A DNA stretch of 64,000 nt from Yponomeuta sedellus (lineage: Eukaryota > Arthropoda > Insecta > Lepidoptera > Yponomeutidae), in NCBI GenBank assembly GCA_934045075.1, contig OW203731.1, forward strand, positions 11,633,198-11,697,197, in the 5' to 3' direction. The notes under the pieces were generated by a model that was not told the origin of the DNA, searched no databases, and saw nothing but the letters and a program-made list of their open reading frames with translations. The translations under genes were made by a program, and so were the position numbers. Shown here piece after piece: positions 50,373 to 60,432 of the stretch. Every line of letters starts with the position of its first letter. The stretch's first letter is position 1.

Positions 50373-51800
50373 GAAATAAGTTGTCAAGTACGACTTGACT
50401 TACGAAGGATGGATAATCTTGTGACGCTGCCATAGCTAATTACAGGGTGGTTTTGGAATCGTTAGCAATATATTGAGGGAATGTACACTTCATTTTGATA
50501 AACAGTAATGATTGAACAGTCATATTTTTAAATATTCGATATTTTTGACATTTGATTCGAAATTTTCAATCCAAATGGAAAGTGGTAGGATGTACTGTAT
50601 CATTGAAAATTGTTTTCTGTTATAATAAATGCTTAGAAACTATCGTAAACAAAGAAGAGAACCATTGACTTGCCGGCGTCGGACATAAGGCGTTCGAACT
50701 GAAGGTTTTTCATCATCCAACAATATACTTGGATGATGTTTGAGTAAAACATTTTGGGATAATTACATGAAACATTGATGTAATATTACTGTGATAATTT
50801 TACTATTATGAATAAAGTCAGAAATCTAATCTAAAAAAACATCTGACGGTCCAAATATTTTACAAAATAGTGATGTATGTTTCCGGATCATGGGTACTGG
50901 TAGAATGTCCCCTTAAAAATACCGGCTAAGTACCGGTAAAAAATGATTGTCGGGTTCCGTAGAAGGAGCGGTTTTACTTGCTTTACACAATTAACAACTG
51001 CATTAAATTTAATGAAGTTTTTAGTTGTGTAACGTTATGTAATTTGAAAAAAAAAACTATTTAATGTGCACGAACTTCATTCATATGAAATCTATGTAAT
51101 TTGTACGAATTTCTATAATAAGTTCATTAGTAAGTTTATTATTTGTGCTGGCCTGAATTTTTTCATGTTTCTTCAATGAATCTAAACGGTTGATTATACA
51201 AACATGAGAAAATACAGGAGAGGAGGGACGCCCTTTTTAAACAAAAATTGGCGCTTTGAAGCATAATATTTCACAGTCGAATCGAATCGAATGCGAATCG
51301 GAGCGAAACCTGGTCGGACTTTTCCGATATAACAACACCCGTAAGTAAATCCGGACTAATAAGTCTACAATATTTCACAAAGTTTTTCTACATCATAATA
51401 TTTTTAATGATCAATCTAACGATACTCAACACGGTGGTGGGGAAATTGCAATTACATTAGGCGTAGGGTATTTTTTAAATTGGTTTTCTTCTGTTTTGTC
51501 GCCATATTTCAGCTGTAAATTCTTTAAGATACACCGCGGATAGACAAACAGACGGGCATGGTGAGACTATAAGGATTCTTGGTCGATGATTACGGAACCC
51601 TAAAAATTGTGCACGAATTCAAAAACACCCTGTAGCTCGTGCTTATTGGTGACAGCGTTAGGGCATCATTTCTCAAAAATACATCATAAAACATTCATGT
51701 TAATGGAAGGGAAAAACCATTTAATTTTTTTTAATAATAATTTATTTGAAATATATATTTTGTCATTTACACACTACGTTGTCAAATAAACTCTGTGCGT
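50373..51800. other. Intergenic and 3' region of gene 51801
   Basis: AT-rich. A remnant of the 550-bp repeat (ACGGAACCCTAAAAA) lies near 51590. No gene seen. Confidence 0.4.
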
Positions 51801-52469
51801 CTACCAGGCATGGAGTAGAGGGCTGGAATGGAGCAGAGGGCTGGAATGGCTGGAGTAAGCGAGCGGAGTGTGGTGCGCCAGCGCCAGGGGAGCGGCGTGC
51901 ACGCTTTGCGCGACCACGGCAGGGCTGGAGCGCACGTCCACGCGGGACTGATGGGAGATCGCGGCGGGGGCGGCGTGCGCGTACACTGGCGCGGCGTGCG
52001 CGTACACCGGGGCGGCGTGCGCGTACACGGCGGGGCTCGAGCGCACATCCACACGGGACTGGTGGGACACGGCGGCGGGCGCTGCGTACGCCACGTGCGC
52101 CAGAGCCAGCGAGCGCTTCTTGAGCAGGTGGGAGTGCGCATGCAGGCCGTGGTAGCTCAACGCTGGTGCGGCGATGGCGTAGGAGGTGAGGGCGGGGGAG
52201 GAGTGCACGTCTACGCGGGACTGGTGGGAGACGGCGGCGGGAGCGGCGTACACGGCGGGCGCGGCGTACACGGCGGGCTGATAGAGCGGCGCGTGTTCAA
52301 GGTGCTTGGCCTGGAGGTGCAGTGCGCGCGCCTGGATCACCTCGGCGGTGTCCAGCGGCCGCCCGTGTCCGTCCAGCACCAGCGCGGGGTGGTGCGGCGG
52401 CTGCGCCAGCGGCAGCAGCGAGGCGCGGCTCAATGCGCATAGAGCGAACAACACCACCAGCGAACGCAT
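51801..52469 (-). CDS. Low-complexity cuticular protein, 222 aa (copy B of inverted pair)
   Basis: Nearly the same protein as the 46326 gene from the signal peptide (MRSLVVLFALCALSRA) to the end HSSPLLHAW. Its PLDT-type motif is at 37-55. It has two VYAAPA units (against four), LLKKRS at 115-120, three VYAHAAP units (against four), and three AVSHQSRVDVxSSPA motifs (one as AISHQ). The 18-residue difference equals three six-residue repeat units, so the copies differ mainly by repeat slippage. The 5' UTR and promoter are also almost identical. It lies tail-to-tail with copy A, about 4.8 kb between stop codons. Confidence 0.92.
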   Translation of the reverse strand: MRSLVVLFALCALSRASLLPLAQPPHHPALVLDGHGRPLDTAEVIQARALHLQAKHLEHAPLYQPAVYAAPAVYAAPAAVSHQSRVDVHSSPALTSYAIAAPALSYHGLHAHSHLLKKRSLALAHVAYAAPAAVSHQSRVDVRSSPAVYAHAAPVYAHAAPVYAHAAPAAISHQSRVDVRSSPAVVAQSVHAAPLALAHHTPLAYSSHSSPLLHSSPLLHAW

Positions 52470-52475
52470 ATTGAT

Positions 52476-52567
52476 CGTGGTCTGTGAAGTTATTTGACGA
52501 CAGAAAGATCACTTCGCACCGAACTCGGTCGACTGATAATTGCAATCTACTTGCAATCGTATTTATA
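52476..52567 (-). promoter_or_regulatory. Core promoter and leader of cuticle gene 51801
   Basis: On minus: TATAAATA starting at 52567, initiator TCAGTC with its A at 52534 (33 nt), and TTCACAGACCAC in the leader, as in gene 46326. Confidence 0.78.
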
Positions 52568-53207
52568 CGCGACGAATGATTGCCTTATTATTTTAATAAT
52601 TACTTACATACAGTAGTGAGTAATATTCGTGAACTCAATGTCAAAGTCACACGAAAGTAGATGACCTCGCACCCAACGTTTGCGCAATTTTTGTAGATAC
52701 TACGCGTAAGGCGGATGTGTGCACAGTGATTTCTTTAAAACCATTATTTATATCGCATTTCCTGTTCAGCGCCCACTTGGACAGCCTCAAAGCCCAAATC
52801 TTGGGGCCCAGTGATATCTATGACTGTTTTGTTAAATCCAAAATTATTCAATGAATTGATTCACTTCCTACTTTCAACTCTATTCACTCCTGCCCATCCT
52901 AATGGAAACTGGAAGAGGTAGCTTTTAGCAATAAAATCGACGACTGCGATACCTACTAATCAAGAGAACTACATATTAAGTACTTTATCTCTACAAATTA
53001 CTGGTGTAACAAAGAGCTATCTAATTATGTATTATCGTATAAAAACTTATATAGTAAAATAAAAGGTAAGAAATTATAAAATTCACATGCTTTTATTTTG
53101 TCTTTTTGCTTTTGCAATCGTATAAAATACTAATTATTTACAGAGTACAAAAGTCAAAAACTACAATTGAAACATTTCGGACCTTTATTATCGCTGTGGT
53201 CTCTTAT
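52568..53207. other. Intergenic, no gene seen
   Basis: Upstream of gene 51801 and downstream of gene 53208. Minus-strand AATAAA signals lie at 53184-53189 (very close to the stop) and in TTTTATTTTG near 53091. Confidence 0.4.
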
Positions 53208-53705
53208 TCACCAAACTGAGGAGTAGACTGAGGGTGCCCAGGCAGAGTGAGCCTGCAGGACGGCGGGGGCGGAGTATACTGCGTGCTGCACCACCGCGGG
53301 CGAGCTGCGAACATCCACGCGGGACTGGTGAGACACAGCCGCGGGGGCGGCGTACACGGCGCGAGCTTCCACTACGGCGGGCGCGGCGTATACGGGAGCA
53401 GAGGCCACCACGGCGGGTGAAGTCTCCACATCGACACGGGACTGGTGAGAGACTGCAGAGCCACCGACGTAGGTGGTCGCCACAGGCGCAGCGTACACAG
53501 CAGGCGCGGCGTACGTCTCGCCCACAGGCTGAGCGATGGCCACGGGTGCAGCCGCCACTACGGCAGGCGAAGAGCGCACGTCCACCCGGGACTGGTGCGA
53601 CACGGCCGAAGGCACGGCGTAGGCCAAGTGTCCGATCGAGCGCTTCTCGTGAGGCGCCGCGACGGCCACCGCGACCACAGCGAATAACACCACCAAAGTA
53701 TTCAT
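53208..53705 (-). CDS. Low-complexity cuticular protein, 165 aa
   Basis: The ATG at 53705 gives a signal peptide MNTLVVLFAVVAVAVA (1-16); the longer frame from 53753 lies in the 5' UTR. The dibasic site HEKRS is at 19-23, immediately after the signal peptide, so cutting there would remove only a few residues. Three motifs AVSHQSRVDVxxSPAVV lie at about 34-50, 84-100 and 123-139, spaced by VYAAPA-type units and Ala/Val-rich linkers. The end is SAWAPSVYSSVW. There is no PLDT motif. Closest in motif content to genes 46326 and 51801, and in the same orientation as its neighbour at 51801. Confidence 0.9.
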   Translation of the reverse strand: MNTLVVLFAVVAVAVAAPHEKRSIGHLAYAVPSAVSHQSRVDVRSSPAVVAAAPVAIAQPVGETYAAPAVYAAPVATTYVGGSAVSHQSRVDVETSPAVVASAPVYAAPAVVEARAVYAAPAAVSHQSRVDVRSSPAVVQHAVYSAPAVLQAHSAWAPSVYSSVW

Positions 53706-53713
53706 TGTAATAC

Positions 53714-53807
53714 GAGGTCTGTGTTGAGGTCCGAAAATGTGAAATAAGATCACTTCAAACCGGGACGGTCGACTGATGCCCGAGCTAGTGCCGTCCCACT
53801 ATTTATA
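53714..53807 (-). promoter_or_regulatory. Core promoter and leader of cuticle gene 53208
   Basis: On minus: TATAAATA starting at 53807, initiator TCAGTC with its A at 53774 (33 nt), leader motif CAACACAGACCTC (one change) as the complement of 53714-53726. Confidence 0.76.
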
Positions 53808-54404
53808 CAGATGATCATAATCTATGCACGTCTATTAAGATTGGGCGTTGAGAGGACAAAAGTGACCGTCCTTGTTTCACGTCGCCGAAATCAGATCTTC
53901 AAAGGTCGACAGAGTGCTCGAGTTACGTACATACGCTACGCGTAAGGACCGCTGCACCGGCTATAGGTACCTATATCTAAAGTGCCATTTGCTGACGTGG
54001 TTGGGGCCCACGCGCAAAAACCGGCTACGCATTTGAACAAGGGCGCTTACATCCGCCTGCCGTGGGCCGATACCGAATTGCCAATTATCGAACAGCACTT
54101 AATTGCCCGGCATATTCTAGAAGTAGGCATTTTACATGTTAATTACCTATTTTTTATCGACTCTAATTCCTAACACATTTTTAGGGTCCTGTACAAGGAA
54201 TCTTTAGAATATTCTGGTTTCCGAATAAGTCTATAGTGTTGATTATCATTATCATTACAGATATTTCTTAAAGTAGGTTAGTAAACGCGCCTTATACAAA
54301 GCCAAGCAAATATAACAAGACTTATAGTTTCACCATATCCGTCCGTCTGTCTGTCGGTTCGCGGCTCATTTCAAAGACGCTTAGTGCTAGAGGGGAGCGC
54401 CCCT
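53808..54404. other. Intergenic, no gene seen
   Basis: A 63-codon frame at 53982-54173 is unassigned. Nothing else recognised. Confidence 0.35.
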
Positions 54405-54540
54405 CCCCCCGAAGGAAAACATCGTGAGGAAACCTGATCGTTTGAGGTGTTCCTACCTCAGCGCTTGTAATTATCAATCCGTAATTAATCCCGTACTCTT
54501 CCTCTGAGAGAATGTCTGCACTAGGACACCTATAGGCTAC
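54405..54540 (+). repeat. tRNA-headed SINE body fragment
   Basis: AAGGAAAACATCGTGAGG, CCTCAGCGCTTGTAATTATC and CCTCTGAGAGAATGTCTG follow the family body. The head is missing. Confidence 0.6.
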
Positions 54541-54895
54541 ATAATAAAAAGTTATAAGGCAAACTGTGAACTCAAAATATTCTTCTCCGTCTGTATATTT
54601 TGACGACCACCTGAGTAACCCTACACCGCGCGTGTCCCGACACGCAATTAGATTTTATTTTGTTTAAATTGCGATGGAAATAAGGAAGTCATGCCAAATT
54701 CATAAATCGATGCTAAAAATTATAGTCACGAATTTATATTTTGTAGGCTTTCCGTTTACAATTCCTAACTTGTTAAAACTTTTCTAATGAAGGAGTTGTA
54801 GCGTCCAAAACAGCCCTTCAATGCATTTAGACCATTTTAAAGTGTCAAAATATGTACGCATTTGTGAACACAGCATTTCCACAGCTGGAGTAGCT

Positions 54896-55436
54896 TAAAA
54901 AAACCGGCCAAGTGCGAGTCAGACTCGCGCACCGAGGGTTCCGTACAAACCTGTATTATAGACCTGAGTATTTGGTATGAATTTCAATTTAATACCTCTA
55001 CGCGTTTATGAGGAAATGGGTAGTAAGTTTAAAATTATTAAAAAAAATATATTATGTGATGTAACTAAAAATTTATGGTTTTCGTAATTTTTCCTTTATC
55101 TATGCTATAAGACGTTGCTTCGTACCAAATTTCAAGATTCTGAGTTCACGGGAAGCACCCTGTAGGTTTTGATTCCCTTGCAAGTGTCGAAAATTTGCGG
55201 CATAAACGGCTGTATCTTTTGATTGCGTTGGATTAGAAGTTTGATTTTTTCACAGCTTCAAGGGACAGTAGACCTGAGTAATTGATATAAATTTCAGCTT
55301 CATACCTCCACGCGTTCCTGAGAAAAAGGGTCTTGACAGACGGACGGACGGACAGACGGACAACAAAGTGATCCTATAAGGGTTCCGTTTTTTCCTTTTG
55401 AGGTACGGAACCCTAAAAAAGGAAAAATCAACGTCA
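54896..55436 (-). repeat. Dispersed repeat of about 550 bp, copy 2
   Basis: Inverse of 48096-48648 over its whole length, from AAAAACCGGCCAAGTG to GGAAAAATCAACGTCAC. Confidence 0.75.
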
Positions 55437-56010
55437 CTCAATTCAGTGGATTGGGCGACTTAAGGACGACTTTCACCACGGATAAGGGAATAGCTGGTTG
55501 AAAGTGTTGTCAGTCTTACAATTGATCCATGGATCTGGAAATGTCATTGTAGAATACTGTTTTAATTCCCTGGATAGTGCCCTTTGAATCAACAGATAGC
55601 TGTCAGATAGCGTTGGCGCAACGCAAACCAGCCTAAGTAATTCTAACCTGTTGCCTGTAACAACACGGGTAACTATTTATGATATTTGAAACGATTGTTC
55701 CGCAATAGCCTGAAGTAAAATTCACGACATATTTAAAAATACTTTGTAGGCCACATTAAAGTAAAATGATCTCAGCGGCGGCGCAAGCCACTATTTAGTG
55801 TAAATTATAACTACACGAAATATTTCTCAGAGAGAGAAGACTTTATTGCACAAATAGAAGAAAGAATTACAAACGATGATTAATTGTAATATAAGTTTAA
55901 ATTATGCTGGTTTTTCCATTACACCTAACAGTTAAAGGGCTCTTGTAGGTGCACTAGCTCCATCAATAGGAACGGATTTTCCTTAAGGCTAACGAGACAT
56001 TGGCCTAGGG
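55437..56010. other. Intergenic, no gene seen
   Basis: AT-rich until about 55930, then GC-richer sequence leading into the retroinsertion target. Confidence 0.4.
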
Positions 56011-56023
56011 CGGCCCGATACCA

Positions 56024-56514
56024 AAGAGATGCTAGAGGAGCCGGGTCCGGGAGAAGTACAGTTAAGGCCATCCGACCTGTGCTCAGCCAGTGGTACAGGC
56101 GCGAGCATGGCGCACTTACGAAGACGGTCGAAGATTTCGCTTCTGCGGTGCTTCGGCAGAAGGAAGAAGCGGAGTGAGTACGCGAGAGAGATCCCGCCGC
56201 AGCTCCGGTAAGACGTAGAAGGGTAGGGCATCGTAGGCTTGTGCAAATGCCACAGCCCCCGACCTGACTGGGATGGTAAGGGAAAAAAACCCGGAACCCG
56301 AGCCGTAAGACCGAGTCATGTGCCGTTGGCACGGTCGGTTGCGCGCAGTTGTAGCGTTGGTGGGGTCGCGGTGGTGTCTCTGGTGCCCGTGGCCTTGCCC
56401 GAAACGCGAGTTGGCACCGGGGGGGTTTAGTCATTAAGAGTCTGACATAACCAGCACCTGTTTCAAGTTGCTAGTATCCCTGAAGGATTTCCCCTCGAAA
56501 AAAAAAATTAAGGT
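56024..56514 (+). mobile_element. Unclassified retroinsertion with A-run and target duplication
   Basis: A GC-rich segment of about 490 bp ends in a run of ten A and is flanked by CGGCCCGATACCA (56011-56023 and 56515-56527). This is the signature of a 5'-truncated non-LTR or SINE insertion. Frames on both strands are open for up to 169 codons, but I recognise no domain, and antisense frames in GC-rich DNA are expected. Confidence 0.65.
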
Positions 56515-56554
56515 CGGCCCGATACCAGTGACAACTACATAACATGACATTACC

Positions 56555-56960
56555 ACACGCCTGTATCCCAGAGGGGTAGGCAGAGACCAGGCACTGCCTT
56601 AATCTTGACAGATCACCTTCGCTTCATCAACTTTCATAAGTCGATGCATACACGCACGCCGGGTACTTTTTACCTTCCCTTTTGCTAATACATCCCCTAT
56701 TTGGTCGACGTATATCCGCCAGGGACGTCCCTTACCGGCCCTTCCACACACATTCGCAATATATATTTGTTTCGACAATCTTTCTTCCTTCATCCTCTCA
56801 GCGTGTCCCAACCAACGCAACATTCCTGTTTCAATTCTAGTCACTACATCCTCTTTCAGTCCACAACGTTCTCTAATCAGACTATTGTGTATCCTGTCAT
56901 TCAAAGTAACACTACACATACTTCTCAAGGACCTCATTTCTACAGCATTAATTCTACTTT
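56555..56960 (-). repeat. RTE-like LINE, C-terminal coding remnant
   Basis: On minus, RSLRSMCSVTLNDRIHNSLI, RERCGLKEDVVTRIETGMLR and EAKVICQD read as the end of an RTE-type protein. It parallels 39262-39690. Confidence 0.75.
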
Positions 56961-59039
56961 CTTGCTTCGATGAAAAATAATCTCTGAGAAAGCGTGAGGA
57001 CTTATGAAAATCTCAGTCATAATTTAATTAATAAAATATTAATTTTTAAGACATAGAACCTAAAGGAAAAGTAGCATTTTCCATAACGGCGGTTTTTTTG
57101 CAGTAATGTTGTCTATACCAGGTCCTAAGTCCTCTCTCTTAATAAAACCGTGGCAAAAATCACCATGATTGAGATTTTTATAAAACGCTTTTAGTGAAAA
57201 CGTTTTATAAAATAACAATATTATTGAATACATTATTTATTTCGATTGGTGGCGCAAGTGAACCATATCATTGTGTTATTGACTGAAAAAACCACCTCAC
57301 TTATATTCTAATCTATTCTTGTAGACCACCATGGCTCGACCTTGCCGCGTCTAAATGCAAATCATGGCGTTTCGCAACGTTTACATTCAATTCTAAATAA
57401 AGGCGCAGTGGTCCATAATTGCTTCTGTTAATGGGAAAGTGCTACACAAGAGAAGGTTGGGCTGTTTGTTCGTAAACGATCGTAATCTTCCTTGGCTTAG
57501 AGCAAAGTAGGTACTAAGCCAACTTGTTAAACATTATTTGCCTCCTACACCCTGTTGTCCAACTTCGCATCAAGCAAACATTAGTTCAAATGTATCTTGT
57601 GCAATCATTCATTGTTGGAATGTTAAATAATTTATATAATTTTTGTTACTGTAATTTCTGTGGACAATAAAGAATATTCTATCTATGAATCTATTTGGAA
57701 TTACAAATTTAGTAATAAATATATTGAAATTAATTAAATTAAATCGGAGGCAAGGATATTTGCCATTCTGAATTTAAAGCATGCGAGTGAGTCATGCATG
57801 ACGGATGTCAGGCACACTCTCTGGATTATTTTCAGACGAATTTTTAGCAAATTTTTAACCTTTTAATGTGTTTTTTAAAATATGTGGCTACCCAGAGTGA
57901 GTATTTCTTCTCTTTTTTTATATTTAGAGACAAACCTGTATCTCCAAGGTACCAAACCAACGACCCCCTTTGATAATCGTATTAAAGAAGTGAAAGACAG
58001 TGAAGTATACGAATCTCAACTAAGAACCTCAATATCTCCAAAATTACTTATTGTGGGTTCATCCTTTAGTGCATGCATTATCTGTTTGCTGGTAACACAC
58101 TGCCAGCAAAATTTACATCCTATGTTATCTACTTTACGTTTAGACACACAAACCTACGGTCTTGTTTATTAAAACACCATTCCTCTAAAAAAATCTAGAG
58201 TTGGTTTATCTGTGGTTATGATTTTACCTTGTAAATTCTCCACCACAGACTATTTCAAGGCGCTGGGGGCGCTAACTAGCGTCACCAATGGAAAAATATC
58301 GTAACCTGTTTTATAATACGTTTTTGTCTAAAAGTGAAAGTGACAAAATCTTAACAACTGTGACAACTTTTTTTAGAACCTACAGTGTAGCACCGAGAAT
58401 CAACAACCAAGGACTTTAATCAAGTCCCGCCAAAAACCGGCGTTTAAAGTTAAAGTTCTTTGCTGTTAATCTTAAGTCCTAAATTATACTTAGGTTCCAA
58501 AAATTGTTGTCGCAGTTGTTGAGGTTTCTTATGTTTCCTATTAGATAAAAACGCGTATAAAACAAGTTGTGATTTTTTTCAATTGATTGCGCTAGTTAGC
58601 ACCCCGAAAGACCGACTGTCTTTAAGTCTTTTTTTTTTCTTCATGGGTTCTTTTACATAACATAAATTTCAAATGTAATCGTTGATAAGCAGATGTCTAC
58701 TGTATTCGGTACGTAGACCAACTAGAAAAATCTGTACATATTTATTTGTATGTAATTTATGCACGCCATCTGTAGAACTGGCATGGAACTAATCGCAAAG
58801 CCTTCAGTCTCTGTGAGGAGACTGGCGAAAACTACTCCACGTGGTACACGAGACAAATAAATAGAATGAGAACTTTTGGTCGGATGTGTACCGGGGCCGC
58901 GGCGTATTCTCTTGGTTTATTATTATTCATATTTATGTTTTCAGTTCCGAGTGTTTTCTTTGAATTTTGCATTTTTAGTTTTGATGAAGCTTTTCGTAAA
59001 TGCATTTTAATATGTTGTTAGTTTTGGAGTATTATTAGT
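56961..59039. other. Long intergenic stretch, no gene seen
   Basis: A 96-codon frame at 57882-58172 is unassigned. A LINE-like end lies at 57663-57695 (CAATAAAGAATATTCTATCT). The rest is AT-rich. Confidence 0.35.
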
Positions 59040-59120
59040 TAATTAACTGGTAGATAATGGCAGCATTAAGCTCATCTATGTGTTTTTATGCAGTAAAGAA
59101 TTCTAATAATTAATAAAATT
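59040..59120 (+). repeat. LINE 3' tail remnant
   Basis: ACTGGTAGATAATGGCAGCA and TATGCAGTAAAGAATTC match, inverted, the tail at 42103-42345. Confidence 0.45.
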
Positions 59121-59519
59121 ATTTTATTTTTATGTTTGACGAAGCTTTATGCAAATTAATGTAATTCTAAGTTTTCTATACGTGACTTCTGATAAATTAT
59201 TATGATACACTTCACATTGGGAATAAATTGGGATCTTGAATCGAAGATAGAATATGCTTTAATGTACCTGTGTACATGTACACCAGCCTCGGTAGTACGA
59301 CGGTGCGAGTCGCGTCTTTAAACGTCAAAAGTCGCGACTTTCCAGTACTTTAAGTGTCAAATTCTGATATTTCATCGCTTTAAACGCGTAACTCACGTCA
59401 TCGTATTACACCCCGACAGGAATTACATAAGAGACATAAACAATATCATAGAACAGTACAATTGACGGCCTTATCATTAAAATCACTTTTAGTAATCTTA
59501 GTAATAGCTTATCTATAAT

Positions 59520-59700
59520 TTAAAAATGAATCGCTGAATGTGTTGGTAAGCGCAAGTCTCAAGAGCAGCTGAACCGATTTCGCTAATTCTTTTTTTAGAA
59601 TAGGTATTCCTTGAAGTACGAGGATGGTTCTTACGGAGAGAAAAATTAAAGAATCGACTGTTAGGCGGTGCGAAGTTCGCTGGGTCAGCTAGTTACTAAT
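59520..59700 (+). repeat. Dispersed repeat end, possibly Helitron-like
   Basis: AGCTGAACCGATTTCGCTAA and the end GAAGTTCGCTGGGTCAGCTAG are familiar from lepidopteran repeats. The CTAG end would fit a Helitron 3' end, but the needed hairpin is not convincing. Confidence 0.4.
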
Positions 59701-60432
59701 AAGGCAGCTAGAGCAAACGTTAATGTTAGAAGCCAACAGATTTATCCGATTACGTTTTCCAGACCGAAGGCTAGAGGTCACACAGAAGGGAAGTGGGACG
59801 TGGGACGGGGGCGCGGATAGGTTGTCCTTTCTGTGTCGACTTTATCCTGTCCCTTCAGGCACTTTGGAGTGCCAGCTGGCGCCACCAATGGAATAAAAAT
59901 CATAACTTGTTTATCACTACAGTGTTGAGAAATTATATTACGAACATATCTATATCAAGATTGAAGCGCAAGCACTTTAAGGACTTTATCAGATTATCGT
60001 TGTAGTTATTATCACATGAAACAAAGTTACGTACAAAAGCGCACTTAATGGTTTGGTTTACACCATAAAGTTCTCTATCTCAAGTGCTCTTTTACAGAGC
60101 CAACGACTTTTTATGACAAATAATACCCAATCATTATTGTATTGTTATCGTATAAACTTACTATGTATATAAGCTTTATACGCTTTACGTCGGAAGAGTC
60201 CGACCAGGGAGCCGATTCTCGCCCATGCGAATTGAAAGCGTAGACGCAAAATATTCGAAGCATTAGATTTGTCGCATAAAAATCAATTTACTGTAGGTAT
60301 TCTCACAAAGTCGTATGCGCAAATTTGCTAGTAAATTTCGCTCGCTTTGTGGTGTCATAATGTCGCATGGTAATCACCATGCGGCTGTTTATGTAGAATT
60401 CAAGTCATACGACCTTACGCCGTTACGCCTTT
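59701..60432. other. Intergenic, no gene seen
   Basis: 59760-59830 contains a GC-rich patch (GGGACGTGGGACGGGGGCGC) similar in style to 62540-62640. No gene seen. Confidence 0.35.

Noticed and set aside
55925..56434. 169-codon minus-strand frame
   Set aside because: It lies across a GC-rich retroinsertion and its left boundary, with no recognisable domain and competing frames on plus.
57882..58172. 96-codon frame as a gene
   Set aside because: Unassigned, in AT-rich DNA, with no supporting signals.
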